The position numbers and the translations under genes are program-made. From Eucalyptus grandis (taxonomy: Eukaryota > Streptophyta > Magnoliopsida > Myrtales > Myrtaceae): a DNA stretch of 64,000 bases. The notes below the pieces were generated by a model, which was given only the letters and a program-made list of their open reading frames with translations, was not told the DNA's origin and ran no database searches. The DNA is taken from positions 38,527,516 through 38,591,515 of the forward strand of contig NC_052615.1 of the NCBI RefSeq assembly GCF_016545825.1, given 5' to 3'. Shown piece by piece: positions 13,824 to 25,892 of the stretch (position 1 is its first letter; every line of letters begins with the position of its first letter).

Positions 13824-15856
13824 AGAGAACCGGAAGAATACCGCATGGAATCCGGTCTACGGCTATTTAGACCGAGTCTACGTAATAATTTCTAGGAGCC
13901 ACAAATGCATACGGCCCCCCATTGAGGGCAAAACCTTTCGAACGAAGAAAAGAAAATAAATGCTTATACGGATTCTCTCCGGCATAATACAATACTTGTA
14001 TTGCTTGGATTATCTGGCGCCGATCGAAAATCTGTGTGATTGATTACTTGCGCCTCGATTGTAGCCTTACGAAAGAAAAGAAATAGGAGAGGGTGATAAG
14101 GACAATTTTGCACTATTTGACTTTAGAAAAAGAAATGGTTGGTTTTTAATCTTTTGGCTTTATGATCGACAGGATTGACACGAAAATAGTCCTTTGTCAT
14201 GATGGTTCAAGCCTCACTTTTTGCGGTGGATTTTTGTTCTGCTTTTTGCGTGTGTTACCAAATTAAAGTAATGTAAATTTTTCAATAGCGATAGCATAGT
14301 TATTGATAATTATCACTGGGTAAGTTAATTAAAAGTGGAAATAGATAGAACTAAATATCTTAGTGAAGTCATTTATTAAATAGTGAATTTCGAATCTCCA
14401 AAGGACATTTAAGAAGGATTAGCAAGTATTCGAATTACATCTCTTTAACTTTTCCCTGTAAATAATTTGATTAAAGATCTTATGTTGTGGATGTACAAGT
14501 CAAATTACCATGTGGTCATCGATACTCGCGTGATTTGATGATCGAGATAGAGCAGGCTCACAGGACCCGGATGCATATATAACTTTTTACTGGAAAGAGG
14601 TTGCATTGAGTTCTTTAAAAAAAAGATGCCTGATTCATTTTTTTGTTTTATATATGCCAGGTGTGTAATTGTATAAGGACAGTATGTGCTTTCCCTCGAC
14701 TTTTGCAGAAAAGAAGGTACAATTCCGCCGACCTAAGAAAGTAGAGGTAAAATGGAAGGTAGCTTTAATGGCCGCGGATACAAAATTTCTCATACGTATA
14801 GCGCAATAGCAGTGAGATAACGATGCGTGCTAGGGTTTTTAAATTCGTATCGAGATCTAACCGACTTAGTTACATTTGGCAATACAAAGTACTAACTAAG
14901 AATTCATTATTATTAATTTGTACGAGAGGTGTTGTATTCGGCAAGATATATTGAATAAATGAGGTTATCTCAAATCAAAGCCAAATGATAAAAGTTTATA
15001 CAAGTCTTATATCATTTCTCAAGATTAATAATGACCATGCCAAATAGCTATTTTTTACTTGCACAATTTAGTCATTTGATTTCAAGCTGATGTGGACTAC
15101 ACATGCTTCTCGTGGAGTCATGGGAAAGAGATCAATCGCATGCTTCCGACAGATTTTGTGTTTGGAATGGCACCCGGATGAGTTTACAAAGATTGATAGG
15201 ATAGCGAACCTACGCATTGCTATAGCAAGCGACAAAGCGTTGGGATCAGCATCAACTCAAGTTTTGTGCATCAATTTTTCGCTTGTAAACCTATTGTTGC
15301 CCTCAGCAAGCAACATATGCTAATGTTACGGTCCGTGAATCCTCTCGTACTCGTGACACTTGTGAGCTGTACTTGAGGTTATCGAGTGAAGAGTGAGGAG
15401 GCAGAGAAGATGAACACAACTAGTCCGTGAGAGTAGCGTCATGATGATTGGTGTTAGGAGTTATAAGATGGAATGATTATATCGCTTAGGAGTCTGAAGA
15501 CGAGCTTGGCCTCCCGTGCATAAATTAGTAGGGAGCTGATGCCGCTCTCCTAACAAGGCTATGGCAAGCCGAAACCAGTTGTTGAGCTTAAAGAAATTTG
15601 CTATCTTGATGGATTAGACGCTCGAGCAAAGTTGGACGTGATACGATCTGGTACAAAGAAGTTATTCATCATATTGTTTGATGGAACAGTTATAGAAAGA
15701 ATGCTGGCCTAGCAAATTCTGCTCACCAGGCGCCGCATGGGTCATTTCGCGGCTAAGGAATCTGTTGGCTCGTGACACTAAGCTGAATTCGGAACGAGTG
15801 GGCACAAATGTCTGTGTGCCGATGATGGAACGTGGAGGTGACGAACCTCAGAAGAT

Positions 15857-15882
15857 GAGAGAGAGAGAGAGAGAGAGAGAGA
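15857..15882. repeat. (GA)n microsatellite
   Basis: About thirteen uninterrupted GA units are followed by tatagatgg. Confidence 0.9.
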
Positions 15883-16039
15883 TATAGATGGATAAGCTAT
15901 AAGAGTTAAAATACAAGGACATGACTAGGGTCGTCAACAACCCACCAAACAAACGACTCCCCTACTGAATGATTTCTATAAATCGCAAGATGTAGACACT
16001 TCCAGAGAGCCCTAATGTCCCCATACCTCTGTCTCCCTA

Positions 16040-16091
16040 TCTCTCTCTCTCGCGTCCAGAAGAGAGAGAGAGAGAGAGAGAAGAGAGAGAG
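16040..16091. repeat. (CT)n - spacer - (AG)n inverted microsatellite
   Basis: A short CT run (16040-16051), the spacer cgcgtccaga, then an AG run (16061-16091). The two runs are complementary and could fold as a hairpin. No function is evident. Confidence 0.8.
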
Positions 16092-17364
16092 CCAACGAGA
16101 GACGTCTCCACATGCAGCTTGCTGTGGTGAAGAATGATTGAAGTCGCAGCGTCATGATCGTATGGAGGACAAGCTTGGCATCTTGTGGGAGCTTTGGACC
16201 CACGAGTCGACTAAGCCGAACCCCGAAGAAACCGGGGCCATCTCTCCGTCTGTCTGTGTGCAAATTGGGGGAGCAACATTAACTATTGCCCGACGATGCG
16301 GGCAACTGAACAATGAATCCTTGGGGGGGCATCCATTCCCTTTCACATTTAGTACACTACCACTAGTTGGAGTGTTTTCTTGGTGAAGGGAAGGTGCGAT
16401 TGATGCCGGGCGTGGATGGGCCACCAGCCTCCTGCACAAAGATGTCCTTTCTTTCTTTTGAATGAGTATCTACTTAAACTTTTTATTCTCCTTTTCTATA
16501 TTCTTTTTGGTTGAAGAAAGGTATATGGAAAGGGGGCGTTCCAAAGCCATTCCATTAACATCATCCTCATTGCACTCCAAACCCGCCACAAACCGATTAT
16601 AGGTTTCGATATGATATCTCAAACTCGCCTAACTTAGGAACACCCGGCCCTCCAAAAATAATGTACTACAAATGATAGTTACATGTTAGATACATAATAA
16701 ATTATCTCAAATTTGAAACCCAAATATTTATTCAACTCGTGTGTCGTAATCTCTAATTTAAATCGAGACAAATCCGAGACATAAGCTCGGAAGAATTTAA
16801 GATCCAACAATCATGTCTTACAATAATTATAAGTTACGTGTGAACTTATGGCCGCCGTTGAAATATATTATATTATACTAAATTCTGTTCTTCACATTTG
16901 TAATGTCTATAGTGAAGTAACCTTAAGTTTTAACACAGTAGGGAAACTGAAAAAAAAAAAAAAATCCCAAATGCCTTTACCGTATCTCAATAGATGCCAT
17001 ATCGGATCGGATATGAAGTTTGCTAACTACAAAACCCCTATCCGTTCTCAAACCCTATGGAGTTTTTAGCGACATGCCCCAAACTCGTTCTGCTTTCCTA
17101 AACACGCTACGAATTTGTGTCCGTTTGGGCCTGAGCGAGTGGGATTTCCTATTAAATCCGCCTCGTTCCATCACCATCGAAGCCAGGTTATAGATTAATG
17201 ACGAATAGCACGGGTACCTACCTTGTCCCCACCAACAATAAGCTCAAATCTCAAGTAGGATCCAGAAGAATGTTCAAACGGAAATTTCTAGGTTCTTAAG
17301 CCAATTTGCATACGGGTTGACTGCCTCCTCAAAAGAATAATTGCACCTTGATGTTAGGATAATC

Positions 17365-17945
17365 ACCAAAGAAATGTTAAATCTATTATACGATTGTCAA
17401 CTTGGTCAATTTAGTTCCGAACCTTTTTGATAATTTGTCAATGCAGTCATTTCGGTCGAAAATCACTGATGTCAATACCGGTAGACCTACATGACGTAGT
17501 TAGTGACGGCAAACGCTGACGTGGATGATTTTTGTAACTTTATCGAGTTATTTATTTTTTATAATTTGTATTTCTTTTCTTCTTTTTTTCTTTTCAATTT
17601 TCTTCCACTGACCCTCATTTAGCCACTACGAAAGGAGCTACTAGTCCTTGCCAACTATTGATGAGGGTTGCGGCCCTTGTCTACGTCCTTGCCAAATCTG
17701 GGCGAGGGTTGCCTTGCTCACGGCTAACGAGAACTTTGTGGCCGTCTCCTAGTGGTTGATGAGGATTGCTAGTCATCGCCGAGGCTTGGCGACCCTCGTA
17801 GGGCCCCACAAAAAAGAAAAGAGAGAGAGAAAAAAAAAAGAAAAAAGAAAAAAGAAAAGTAAGTAATTCAAGAAAATGTAAACATTGTTCATCATTAGCA
17901 TTGGTCATGTGATGGTCAATATTCATATTAGCGATTTCCTATTAA
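17365..17945. mobile_element. MULE-like element remnant with GC core
   Basis: The left arm carries the family text (ttggtcaatttagttccgaacc, aaaatcactgatg, gctgacgtgga near 17516). A pyrimidine tract (17570-17600) precedes a core of tagcc/gttgccaa/cctcg words (17610-17805). A long purine tract (17810-17860) follows, and the right arm has complementary-like text (acattgttcatcattagc). Ends are diverged and no target duplication could be fixed, so the limits are approximate. Confidence 0.5.
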
Positions 17946-20000
17946 AATTGGCAAAAAAGGGGTACATTAGCAAATTGTGAGAATATTTACGATTAACTTA
18001 GCCAAATTAAAAAGTTTAGAATTAAATTCACGTAATTTTTTTTTTTGTTTGATAATTTTCTCCGATGATCTTGGTATCGCCATGAATCGGCATCCATGGA
18101 TCCCCATGTGGCTACGTATCATCACGCTCATCCAAATTCTTTTCGAGAAGATTCGCTGGGCAAGTTAAATATCATATAGGTATATGTGCTGAGATCCTAC
18201 ACGTGCGACATGGTTTAGGGATGGAAGCAAGGACGGTATATCGAATCCCCGATCCGCCCAAACCCCAACGTGACGTCGTTGTATCCCTAAAGTTTTCGGT
18301 CGCCCACAAAATGCACTTGACGCAAGAAAATGCTATCTGCCCCGATTCCTCACCCTGCTGCTTGCTCCATGTCTCTCTTCTCTCACCGTAAATGGTAACA
18401 TAATAACATGTTACCCGCAGTGGCCCTGCCATCACTCCTTATGTGAAAAGCTACAAACATAGTTGGCTCTAAATATAATTTGTCTCTCCTTATGTGAATT
18501 CAAACATTATGACATCGTAATCCTGTTAAGATTATTTATACTATTGCCTAACCAGATGCTCTATGCTCCTTAAAAAGTTTTGAACTTCAGAGCATTGAAA
18601 AACATGCCTTTATAAATCAAAGAAATCGATTGGATCATGAAATAGTATTCTTAATAAATGCATCGAAGACTAAACCCGAATGAAGAAACTACGTCCTCAT
18701 TGTGTTCGTGCACCTCAAAAAGGGACATGAAATTGGTCCATTTCTTTCGATGTTCACCGTATGTAACGGCATGGTGAACCCGAGTGCTCTTTAGATGAAT
18801 ATAAAGAAAATGTATCAATATCCATTTAGATCACATCCTATATTTCTTCAATGTGAACATGCTTATGTCGTTAACTTCTCTCCTTATGAAGAAAGGGTAA
18901 TCATCATCCAGATCTTATTTGTTGGGCTCGGATTGAATTGGATCGGATCGAATCGAGTCGGGTTGTCCATGAGCCATGATGGCCTCACCCAATCCAGGCC
19001 GTCAAGGGAGGGGATTTTGTAGCATCTTGACTTTTCGCAATCTTTATTGTCGGTCATTACATCGACAAATCCACAAATGACAGGTGCCATTATATCCATT
19101 GTCATGCCCTTGGAAGGAATCTAGCTTCATTTTCAGGGTAAGCCCCTCCTGATGCGAATTTGGTATATCTGAGCAAGTCTTTTTCGTTTTTCAGCAGCAT
19201 CTTCTTCCTCGGCTTTTGCGTAAAGAGTAGATGCTTTTGACACCGGTGGAGACTTTTTGGTGGCCTTCTTGCGTGGTCCTCTTTTCTACTTGCTCAAGTT
19301 TTCTAGATGGGTGAGCAGTCCGGTATTTTCTTTTGTACTAGCGTCGTCCAAACTACAACTTCGGAAGACTAGGTTGTGCAGTTGAAGAGGCAAAATTTGG
19401 ATTTTCCCTGTTCCCAAGGTATATATATTATATCGCCTTGCCTTTCTAAAGGCCTAGTATATGTGAAAGCTGCTCGTTAGTCTGGACCTCTCGTGTGCAA
19501 AATTAGAAAGAAGGCATATGGAAGGAGGTCGGAGACATCTATCAGTTTATCCAAGGCCTAGTATACTACTCTTGCATGGTCGAGTACCGAACATTTTCCT
19601 TTGATTCGTTTAGCAACGAGGATTTGAAATATCACACATTGATCAATCAAAATAGATTCAACAACCAAAAAAAAAAAATAGTTTCTTTTGTGGCCATTTT
19701 CAGTAGGGGCATTTCAAATTATTGGACCATTGCAAATACAGCAACATTCATCCTTATGCTAAATAGGCTAAACTAGTCCGATAATCTGGCTTGAATCAAA
19801 TTCATACTTCATCCTATCTGAGTTATGGAAAGACCAAAGAGAGAAGCAACTATTTCGACTTATCTAGTCCACGAAAGTAAATTTTTAGTCACGAGTAGGA
19901 CAACCAAGTAAAAGACTACCTTTCATAATTTAATATGCCTTCGTTGGTAAAAAAGCAAAGGCTCCCTTTTTACACTGTGTATAAGAAAATAGTAGTTTTA
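17946..20000. other. Intergenic stretch, mostly unrecognised
   Basis: No gene is supported. On the minus strand about 19140-19280 reads as a Lys/Glu-rich open stretch ending in a stop, with words such as KKATKKSPPVSKAS and AAEKRKRLAQIY. A stop lies just upstream in the same frame and no splice-linked neighbour was found. It may be a decayed gene or retroelement piece. Confidence 0.35.
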
Positions 20001-20104
20001 ATTTTTTTTTTCACTTTTATTGATAGGTAAGTGCGTGTCTGAGTAATCCTTATTAAATACGCAGGCTCCTACATGAAATGGGGTTCATCTCAACACTGCT
20101 CCGC

Positions 20105-20512
20105 CTCTTCATTGTGATATTAATTGCAAGCAATTCAATGGCAACTAGAAGCAGGAGAGTGCATTTGCCACGATAATGAATAAGTATGGAGACAAAAGGT
20201 CCCCCTAGCGAAGACCTCTCAAGGACTTAAAGAAAGGGAGGGATTCCTTATTAAACTTGACGTTGTGGGAGGCGGTGGAGACACATTGCATAATCCAAGA
20301 AACCCATCTTACCCTGAAACCCATCTTTGTCATTAAAGTTTTAGGAAATCACATTCGACTCTATCATAAACTTTCTTCATATAGAGCTTTAGAATGGCAT
20401 GCAATCTCTTTTCCTCTTCCCAATTTTTAACTGGTGAAGGACTTCTTGTATCACAAGAATATTGTCTTGTATTTGTCTACTACTAATGAAGGCGCTCTAT
20501 TCTAATGCTATC
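20105..20512 (-). pseudogene. LINE reverse transcriptase fragment (inverted part)
   Basis: Read on the minus strand across several frames, this contains RT landmarks in order: SAFISSRQIQDNIL, a YDRVE motif, then RGLR-stop-GDLLSPYLFII, equivalent to the RQGDPLSPYLF motif of plant L1 elements. Stops and frameshifts make it dead. These motifs sit immediately upstream of FADD in an intact LINE, and the FADD part lies next door on the plus strand. It therefore looks like the inverted 5' half of the same copy. Confidence 0.8.
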
Positions 20513-20517
20513 AAATT

Positions 20518-23345
20518 AGGGTAGCCAAGGTTTTAGGGAGCTTCGAAGGAATTAGACTAAACAAGTATTGGCCCACACTTTCCCATTTACTATTTGCAAA
20601 TGATTCCAACTTCTTCATGGATGGAAAGGTTAGGGAATGCCAAAAGTTAACATTGATCCTTCATCAATATTGCTTCGCATCAGGTGAAGAAATCAACCTA
20701 AACAAATCAAGTATCTTCTTTGGTATAGGGTGCCATTCTCAACTTAGAAGGAACATGGGCCCAAGAGATGTGTGTTCTGGAGATTGACAAAATTGAAAAG
20801 TATTTGCGCCTCTTGTTGGATTGGGGCCAAACAAAAAAAAAAAAAGCAGATATTCACATGGATGCTAGCAAGAGTAAACATGAAGTTGGAAGGTCGGAAA
20901 GAAAATTTTATGTCCAAAATGGAAAAGAAATATTAATCAAAGCAAATGTACAAGCTTTGCCACAATTTGCGATGTCTATTTTTAAAATTCTATTATCGAT
21001 TTGCAAAGCCATAGAAAGGAAGATAGCTTTGTTTTGGCGGAAAGCACATGTCTCCAAAGTTGGCCTTCGTTGGAAAAAATTAGATACTTTAAAGAAAAGG
21101 AAAGACAAAGGCGGTTTGGGCTTTAGAGATTTTCTTACTTTCGATAGAGTGATGTTGGGAAAACAAAGCTTGGAGAGTATTGCAAGCTCCAAATGCTTTA
21201 TGGTACAAAGTACTAAAAGGAAGTTACTTCCCAAGCTGTGACTTCTGGCATGCTGTTAAGGTTTCTCACCCGTCATGAGGTTGGCAAAACCTACTAATGG
21301 ATAGAGAAGCCATTTTAAAGGAGGTGAGATGGAAAGTAGGTCATGGCCAGAAAATTAGAATTAGAGAGGATAGATGGTTGGAAAGGGGTGTACTAGGAGT
21401 GCCATATAACCAACAAGATCCCAAAATGGTTATTGAATTAATAGACTCAATAGAACAACAATGGAAAGAGCATATATTGGGGAACCTTTTTGATGAGCAA
21501 GTCATTTATGAAATTCTAGAGTTCCACTACCAATCATTTCAATAGAGGATAAGCTAGTTTGGTCAGAAAATCAGTCTGGGTGCTACTTTGTTAATAGTGG
21601 TTATATCAACTTTGAAAGATGACCAAGACAACAAGCAAGCTTCATCATCCTACTAAACTCCCAATTCTCTGTGGAGCAAATTTGGAAGTTAAAAACACTC
21701 CTCAAAGTCAAATTATCCATGTGGAGCGTCTACCAAATTGCTCTACTAACCAGGAGTAACTGGTATAAAAGGAAGCTTTTACTTGAGCCTCACTGCCCCT
21801 TGTGCTGAAAGGAACCCGAAACGGTGGAACATCTTTTCCTCCTCTTTGATGGGGGCAAAACAGGTTTGGTCTAGTCTAGAATTCATTTTCCAATTCTCTC
21901 ACCAACAAGTGACTAGAACCGAGGAGTGGTTGTTGAACTTTGTAGATCTGACTTTAAAGAACCTACCCTTTGAGCTTATCGCAGCAACTCTTTGGAATAT
22001 TTGGCTTGCGCGTAATACCTTTGTCTTCCACCACCGAAATCCTAGTCCTAGAAGCATGGTAGACTCATCTCTTGCCATGCACTACAACTATGCGAAGTGG
22101 AACAGAAGTAACAAGGAGGAGAGTGTGCATCGAAGCATTTACCTCCGAGGTGGAGACCACCCAACTAGGGACGCTAAAGATCAACATTGATGGATCGCAT
22201 TTCCCAGGGTCTACGTAAGGGGTTTTTGCTTTTGTTTGCGGCGATTCTGAAGGGAGATTGATCAAAGGAGCTGCACAACCAATTCGAGTGTCCTCCGCTC
22301 TTCATTTCGAAACCCTTGCTTGTCTCCATGCTCTTTGTCACTTTGCTAGTCGATCTAGATAGAAATATGTGCTGGAAACTGATATAGTTCAATCTTGATA
22401 AGCTTCCTGCAAGATTCCTTTCTTTGCTCTTGGGACGTTGAGCCACTTAGGCCCTGTTTGTTTAAATCTGTTTTTGTTCCCCGAAACACAAATTTTTGTT
22501 CTTTTGTTCCGAGGAACAAAAAAAGAACAGAAACGCGTTTGTTTACATTTTATTCTCAAGAACAGATTTGGAATAGAAACGATAAGTAAAAAAACTTGTT
22601 TCTTGTTACTAGAAACAATTTCGAGAAACACTTTTTTTTTCTCATTTTCTTCTTCTTTTTCTTTGGTGGTTCGCCGGCCTCGGCTATGGCCGCCGATCGG
22701 CCGTGAGGGGGCGCGAGGCCGAGATCGCCCGGCCACGGCAAGCCTCGCATTGGCCGGGCAAAGTCGGTGATCGCCAAAAGGAAAAGAAAAAGGAAAAATA
22801 AAATAAAAATATTAAAAAATTAAAAGAAACAAAAAAATTATATAAGTTTACCAAACGTGTTTTTTGTTTTTTTTTTTATTCTGGAACAGAAATTTTGTGC
22901 GGTTATCAAATGCGTTTTCTGTTTAAAAATTGTTCCCCGAAAAGAAATAATTATACAAGTTTAACTATTTCTATTCCTTGGAACAATTTTTAACCAATTT
23001 TTGAACGGAAATGTTAAAAATTGTTCCCCGAAAAAGAAATAATTATACAAGTTTAACTATTTCTATTCCTTGGAACAATTTTTGAATAGAAACGTTACCA
23101 AATGCGCATTTATTCCATAATGCTTAGGCTTCTTGGCCCTTCATGAGAGTCTTGACTTGGCTTGCTGTCCTCGAGATTCAAATAGACTAGCAGATTGAGT
23201 TGTAAAGGCCTTTAGATGTAAGGCCCTTCCATGTTATGAAGTTTCTTACCCATGACCCCCTCTATGGGAGATTATGTGTTTTAATGCTTCTTACTCTATA
23301 GGCTTGTTTTTATATGAAATGATAAGCCTCACGTTCAGGGAAAAA
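20518..23345 (+). pseudogene. L1-type LINE ORF2 remnant (RT, zf-RVT, RNase H)
   Basis: Plus-strand frames pieced across stops and shifts show: SHLLFADDSNFF (RT catalytic FADD, near 20580-20615); a thumb/connection region with KKGGLGFRDF-like text (KDKGGLGFRDF, 21105-21135); then GQKIRIREDRWL (21350-21390). Next come a zf-RVT-like region (IWKLKTLLKVKLSMW..., CPLC...ETVEHLF, 21680-21850) and an RNase H domain starting INIDGSHFPGS (22185-22210), with ALHFETLACLHAL further on. The RNase H-like text resumes at 23113 after a Tourist-like insertion (RDSNRLAD near 23170-23200). RNase H-bearing L1 elements are common in plants. The copy is dead: at least ten in-frame disruptions are visible. The 3' end is near 23345, where an A-rich stretch follows. 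Confidence 0.85.
22450..23109. mobile_element. Tourist-like element inserted in the LINE
   Basis: TTA occurs at 22447-22449 and again at 23110-23112. The ends are GGCCCTGTTTG on the left and the loosely complementary ccaaatgcgcat on the right. Internally it has the same plan as 5843-6393: 'accaaacg' and 'gttccccgaa' arms, a pyrimidine tract (22630-22664), a GC-rich core (22665-22775) and a purine tract. Removing the element with one TTA restores RNase H-like text, so it landed after the LINE. It has no transposase. Confidence 0.75.
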
Positions 23346-23742
23346 ATTGGCAACTAGAACGCAAATTGCCTGACTTTATGCCCTCTTCAGGATATCTGGC
23401 TCTGGAACCCTTTCTCATGCAAAGCGGTCGAAAGAGGAGGCCCACTACCAGAGGAAAGAGTGACTTATTCAATTACAAGACTTTTCTAACGCACTGGCCA
23501 GTATTCGATAACTATTATAGTGGCGTAACAAATTAATTTAGCTTTTACATACCTAAACTTAGATTATATAGTCAGATTTACACAGTATTAAGTTTGTGAC
23601 TTGATCAGTACATTAATTGCGAAAAATGTTAAATTTACTTATTGAGTACTGACAAATTTTCCTAGAAATTTTATGATGAAATAAAATTTTTCCTTGTTAT
23701 TTATATGTGATCACAAGTTACGAGATTTTTTCCCCACATAAA

Positions 23743-24497
23743 ATGTGTGTTTGGTAATCATTCTGTTCTCGAAAATAATTTCTTATCATAAATGATTCAT
23801 TTTATTCTGTTTCCTAGAAACAATTTTTAAGCATTTGAATATGTTTAATAATTGCACAAAAATTCTATTATTGGAATAGAATTGCATTTGACACTATCCT
23901 CAAATTTTCTAATTTAAACCATTTTCTTAATAATTTTATTACTTTTTTTTCTTTTAATTTTCCTTTTTTCTTTTTTTTTCTCTTCTTCTTCAAGCGTTAG
24001 TCAATCACCGGCCTCGGGATGACTGGCGATCTGCTAGACGAGGGTTGATGACCTTGTCGGAGCATCACCAATCCCTAGCAAGGCTACGCCTCATTGGCCA
24101 AGCTTGCCCAGCCAAGGGTTGGCTGAACCTCAATGGATCACTGATGGTTGGGTGAGTCTCCGAAGTCTCCGACGAGCTCTTTGAACCTTGCCTTGGCCTG
24201 GTGAGCTTGTGAGACCTCAGTCAATCGGTCACCGATGACTGGCAACGATGGAAGAATAAGAGAGAATAAAGAAGAACAAGAAGAAAAGAAGAGACAAAAG
24301 AAAAAAGAAATTTGATTTGACTTGATTCTCGAATCATTGTCAAGGACGAATAAACAATTTTTTTTTTCACTTCTTAATTATGTTCCAAATCTATTCCTTA
24401 GAACAAAAAATTTACTGAACTGATTTTTGTTCTAAATCTATTCCCGAGAATAAAATAATAGAATCGGTTATTATTTGGCAAGTTCCCAAACATGCCC
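23743..24497. mobile_element. Tourist-like element, GC-core family
   Basis: The left end atgtgtgtttggtaatc mirrors the right end ccaaacatgccc. AAA flanks both sides (23740-23742 and 24498-24500); in an A-rich context this is weak proof of a duplication. The core (24000-24245) is rich in gcct/aggc words and sits between a pyrimidine tract (23940-23990) and a purine tract (24250-24310). The layout matches the elements at 5843 and 22450. Confidence 0.65.
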
Positions 24498-24869
24498 AAA
24501 AAAAGCTTCCATTCTATCTTCAGCCAAATAGTCCACCTATTCATCAATTCAGAATTTAGACCAAAACAATAAATCAATCCAGAATATTAACATATATTAG
24601 TGAGAAAAAATGGCTATTCAGGTTTCCAGGTTAAGCATCTAAATATTTTTGGTTGAGAAACACCCGTCGTTGCAAAAAAATCACAACAGAGTCACCCTAG
24701 CTTAGGATCAAAACCAGAAAAGTAAATGCAAGAAAATTGAATATTTTAAAAAAGTTTAGTTGGGAGAATTACAACAGCGGCAAGCAAGTATACCCCACAA
24801 TGCAATTATCTAACTTAATAGAGACATCAAATGATGAACAAAAAATTAGAACAAAATTAATCTCAATAC

Positions 24870-25400
24870 CAGGTCCCTTGATGCCCAGGTTCAAATCCAT
24901 CGAGGTTGTGTTAGGACCCTAGCTCCCATGCCTATATCCATTGAGGCCGGGCCTATGGTCAGGACCCCAACCGGCTATGCCCGAGTCTATTAAGGCTAGG
25001 CCTCGAACCTTGGCGCCTAGGACTAGGTCCCCAATGCCTAGACTCGAGTATGTTGAGGTAGGGATGTTAGATCTGAATTGAAAAATCGAACTGAACCAAA
25101 CCCAATCAAATTGACATTTCATGCACTTTCAATACGGTTTAGTTTCGGTTCAGATAATGGAAAGATAATCGTTACTTTTTTTCTAATAAACAAGGCAAAA
25201 ACCAAAAAACCCAAAAACCAAAAATCAAAATGTAGTTCAAATCACGATTTGGTTTGATTTAGTTGCTTCCCTTATTGGTTTGGATTTCCTAAAAAATCCG
25301 AACCAAATCAAACAATCGACACTCTTACATTGAAGATAGGCCTTGGATCTTAGCATTTGCATTTGAATCCATCGATGTTAGGTTCGAACTTTGGTGCTTG
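24870..25400. repeat. Decayed minisatellite, unit about 50 bp, split by an insertion
   Basis: Between 24870 and 25058 four imperfect units share the pattern AGGaCC..ATGCC..ATCCATtGAGG..GGCCT. The pattern resumes at 25328 (aggccttgg..aatccatcgatgttagg). The gap is filled by the hAT-like element 25059-25327, so the array predates that insertion. Units are strongly diverged and nothing suggests coding. Confidence 0.6.
25059..25327. mobile_element. hAT-like non-autonomous element
   Basis: The left end TAGGGATGTTAGAT and the inverse of the right end (TAAGAGTGTCGATT) share the TA-R-G-TGT-GAT pattern of hAT ends. Candidate 8-bp duplications tgttgagg (25051-25058) and cattgaag (25328-25335) match at 5 of 8 positions. 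Internal text is dominated by aaccaaac/ggtttggtt words. There is no coding capacity. Assignment to hAT rests on end sequence and insertion into the minisatellite. Confidence 0.5.
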
Positions 25401-25892
25401 TGTCATGGTCCGAAAGAATGATCGGCCCGTGACACTTGCATCTAGGTCTCCGGCACTTGGACCTGATTTCATCGTCACCATTTCAAGCGATCATTTCTAC
25501 GAAAATATTCATTTTTTCGCTGACACAAATGGAACTTGATTGAAAAAGGAGAATGAAAGTTTATCTGGACTTTTTAGCCGGAAAGGTGGATCAAGAAGTA
25601 TTGTCAAATTGTGGTGCGAACTGAAAAAACTGAAAACTAGATGGGAGCAAAGTGACATTCTCCTAAAATTCCAGAGAACAAGCCGCGATCCCATTGCGTT
25701 TCACTGGGGACAGGCTTCGACGATCGACGGCGGACCACGGAGAATTCCGACTCGACGGCGACGCGCACCCGCCACCGCCCGCCTCCGGCATCGTCGCCGC
25801 AAACTCCATCGTTCCAAATCAATCGAGAAGTTGGATTTGACAATCTCGGCATGCGAGGTTTCGCCCGCGGCGGCGGCGGCGGCTGCTGAAGC

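Larger units (their letters stand above)
13850..17364. other. Intergenic stretch with GA microsatellites
   Basis: No coding exon could be supported; frames here are short and have no recognisable domains. The identifiable content is GA/AG microsatellites at 15857-15882 and 16061-16091. The latter is preceded by a complementary CT run at 16040-16051. Confidence 0.4.

Noticed and set aside
13721..13846. 42-residue N-terminal extension of the RING-H2 protein
   Set aside because: The extension would start upstream of the TATA box at 13814-13823 and lacks ATL features.
15857..16091. CRISPR-like or satellite array
   Set aside because: Only simple GA/CT microsatellites; no spaced repeats, and the genome is a plant.
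20768..21241. Possible standalone protein-coding gene
   Set aside because: The translation is a stretch of the LINE RT connection region with broken flanks, so it is part of a dead retroelement.
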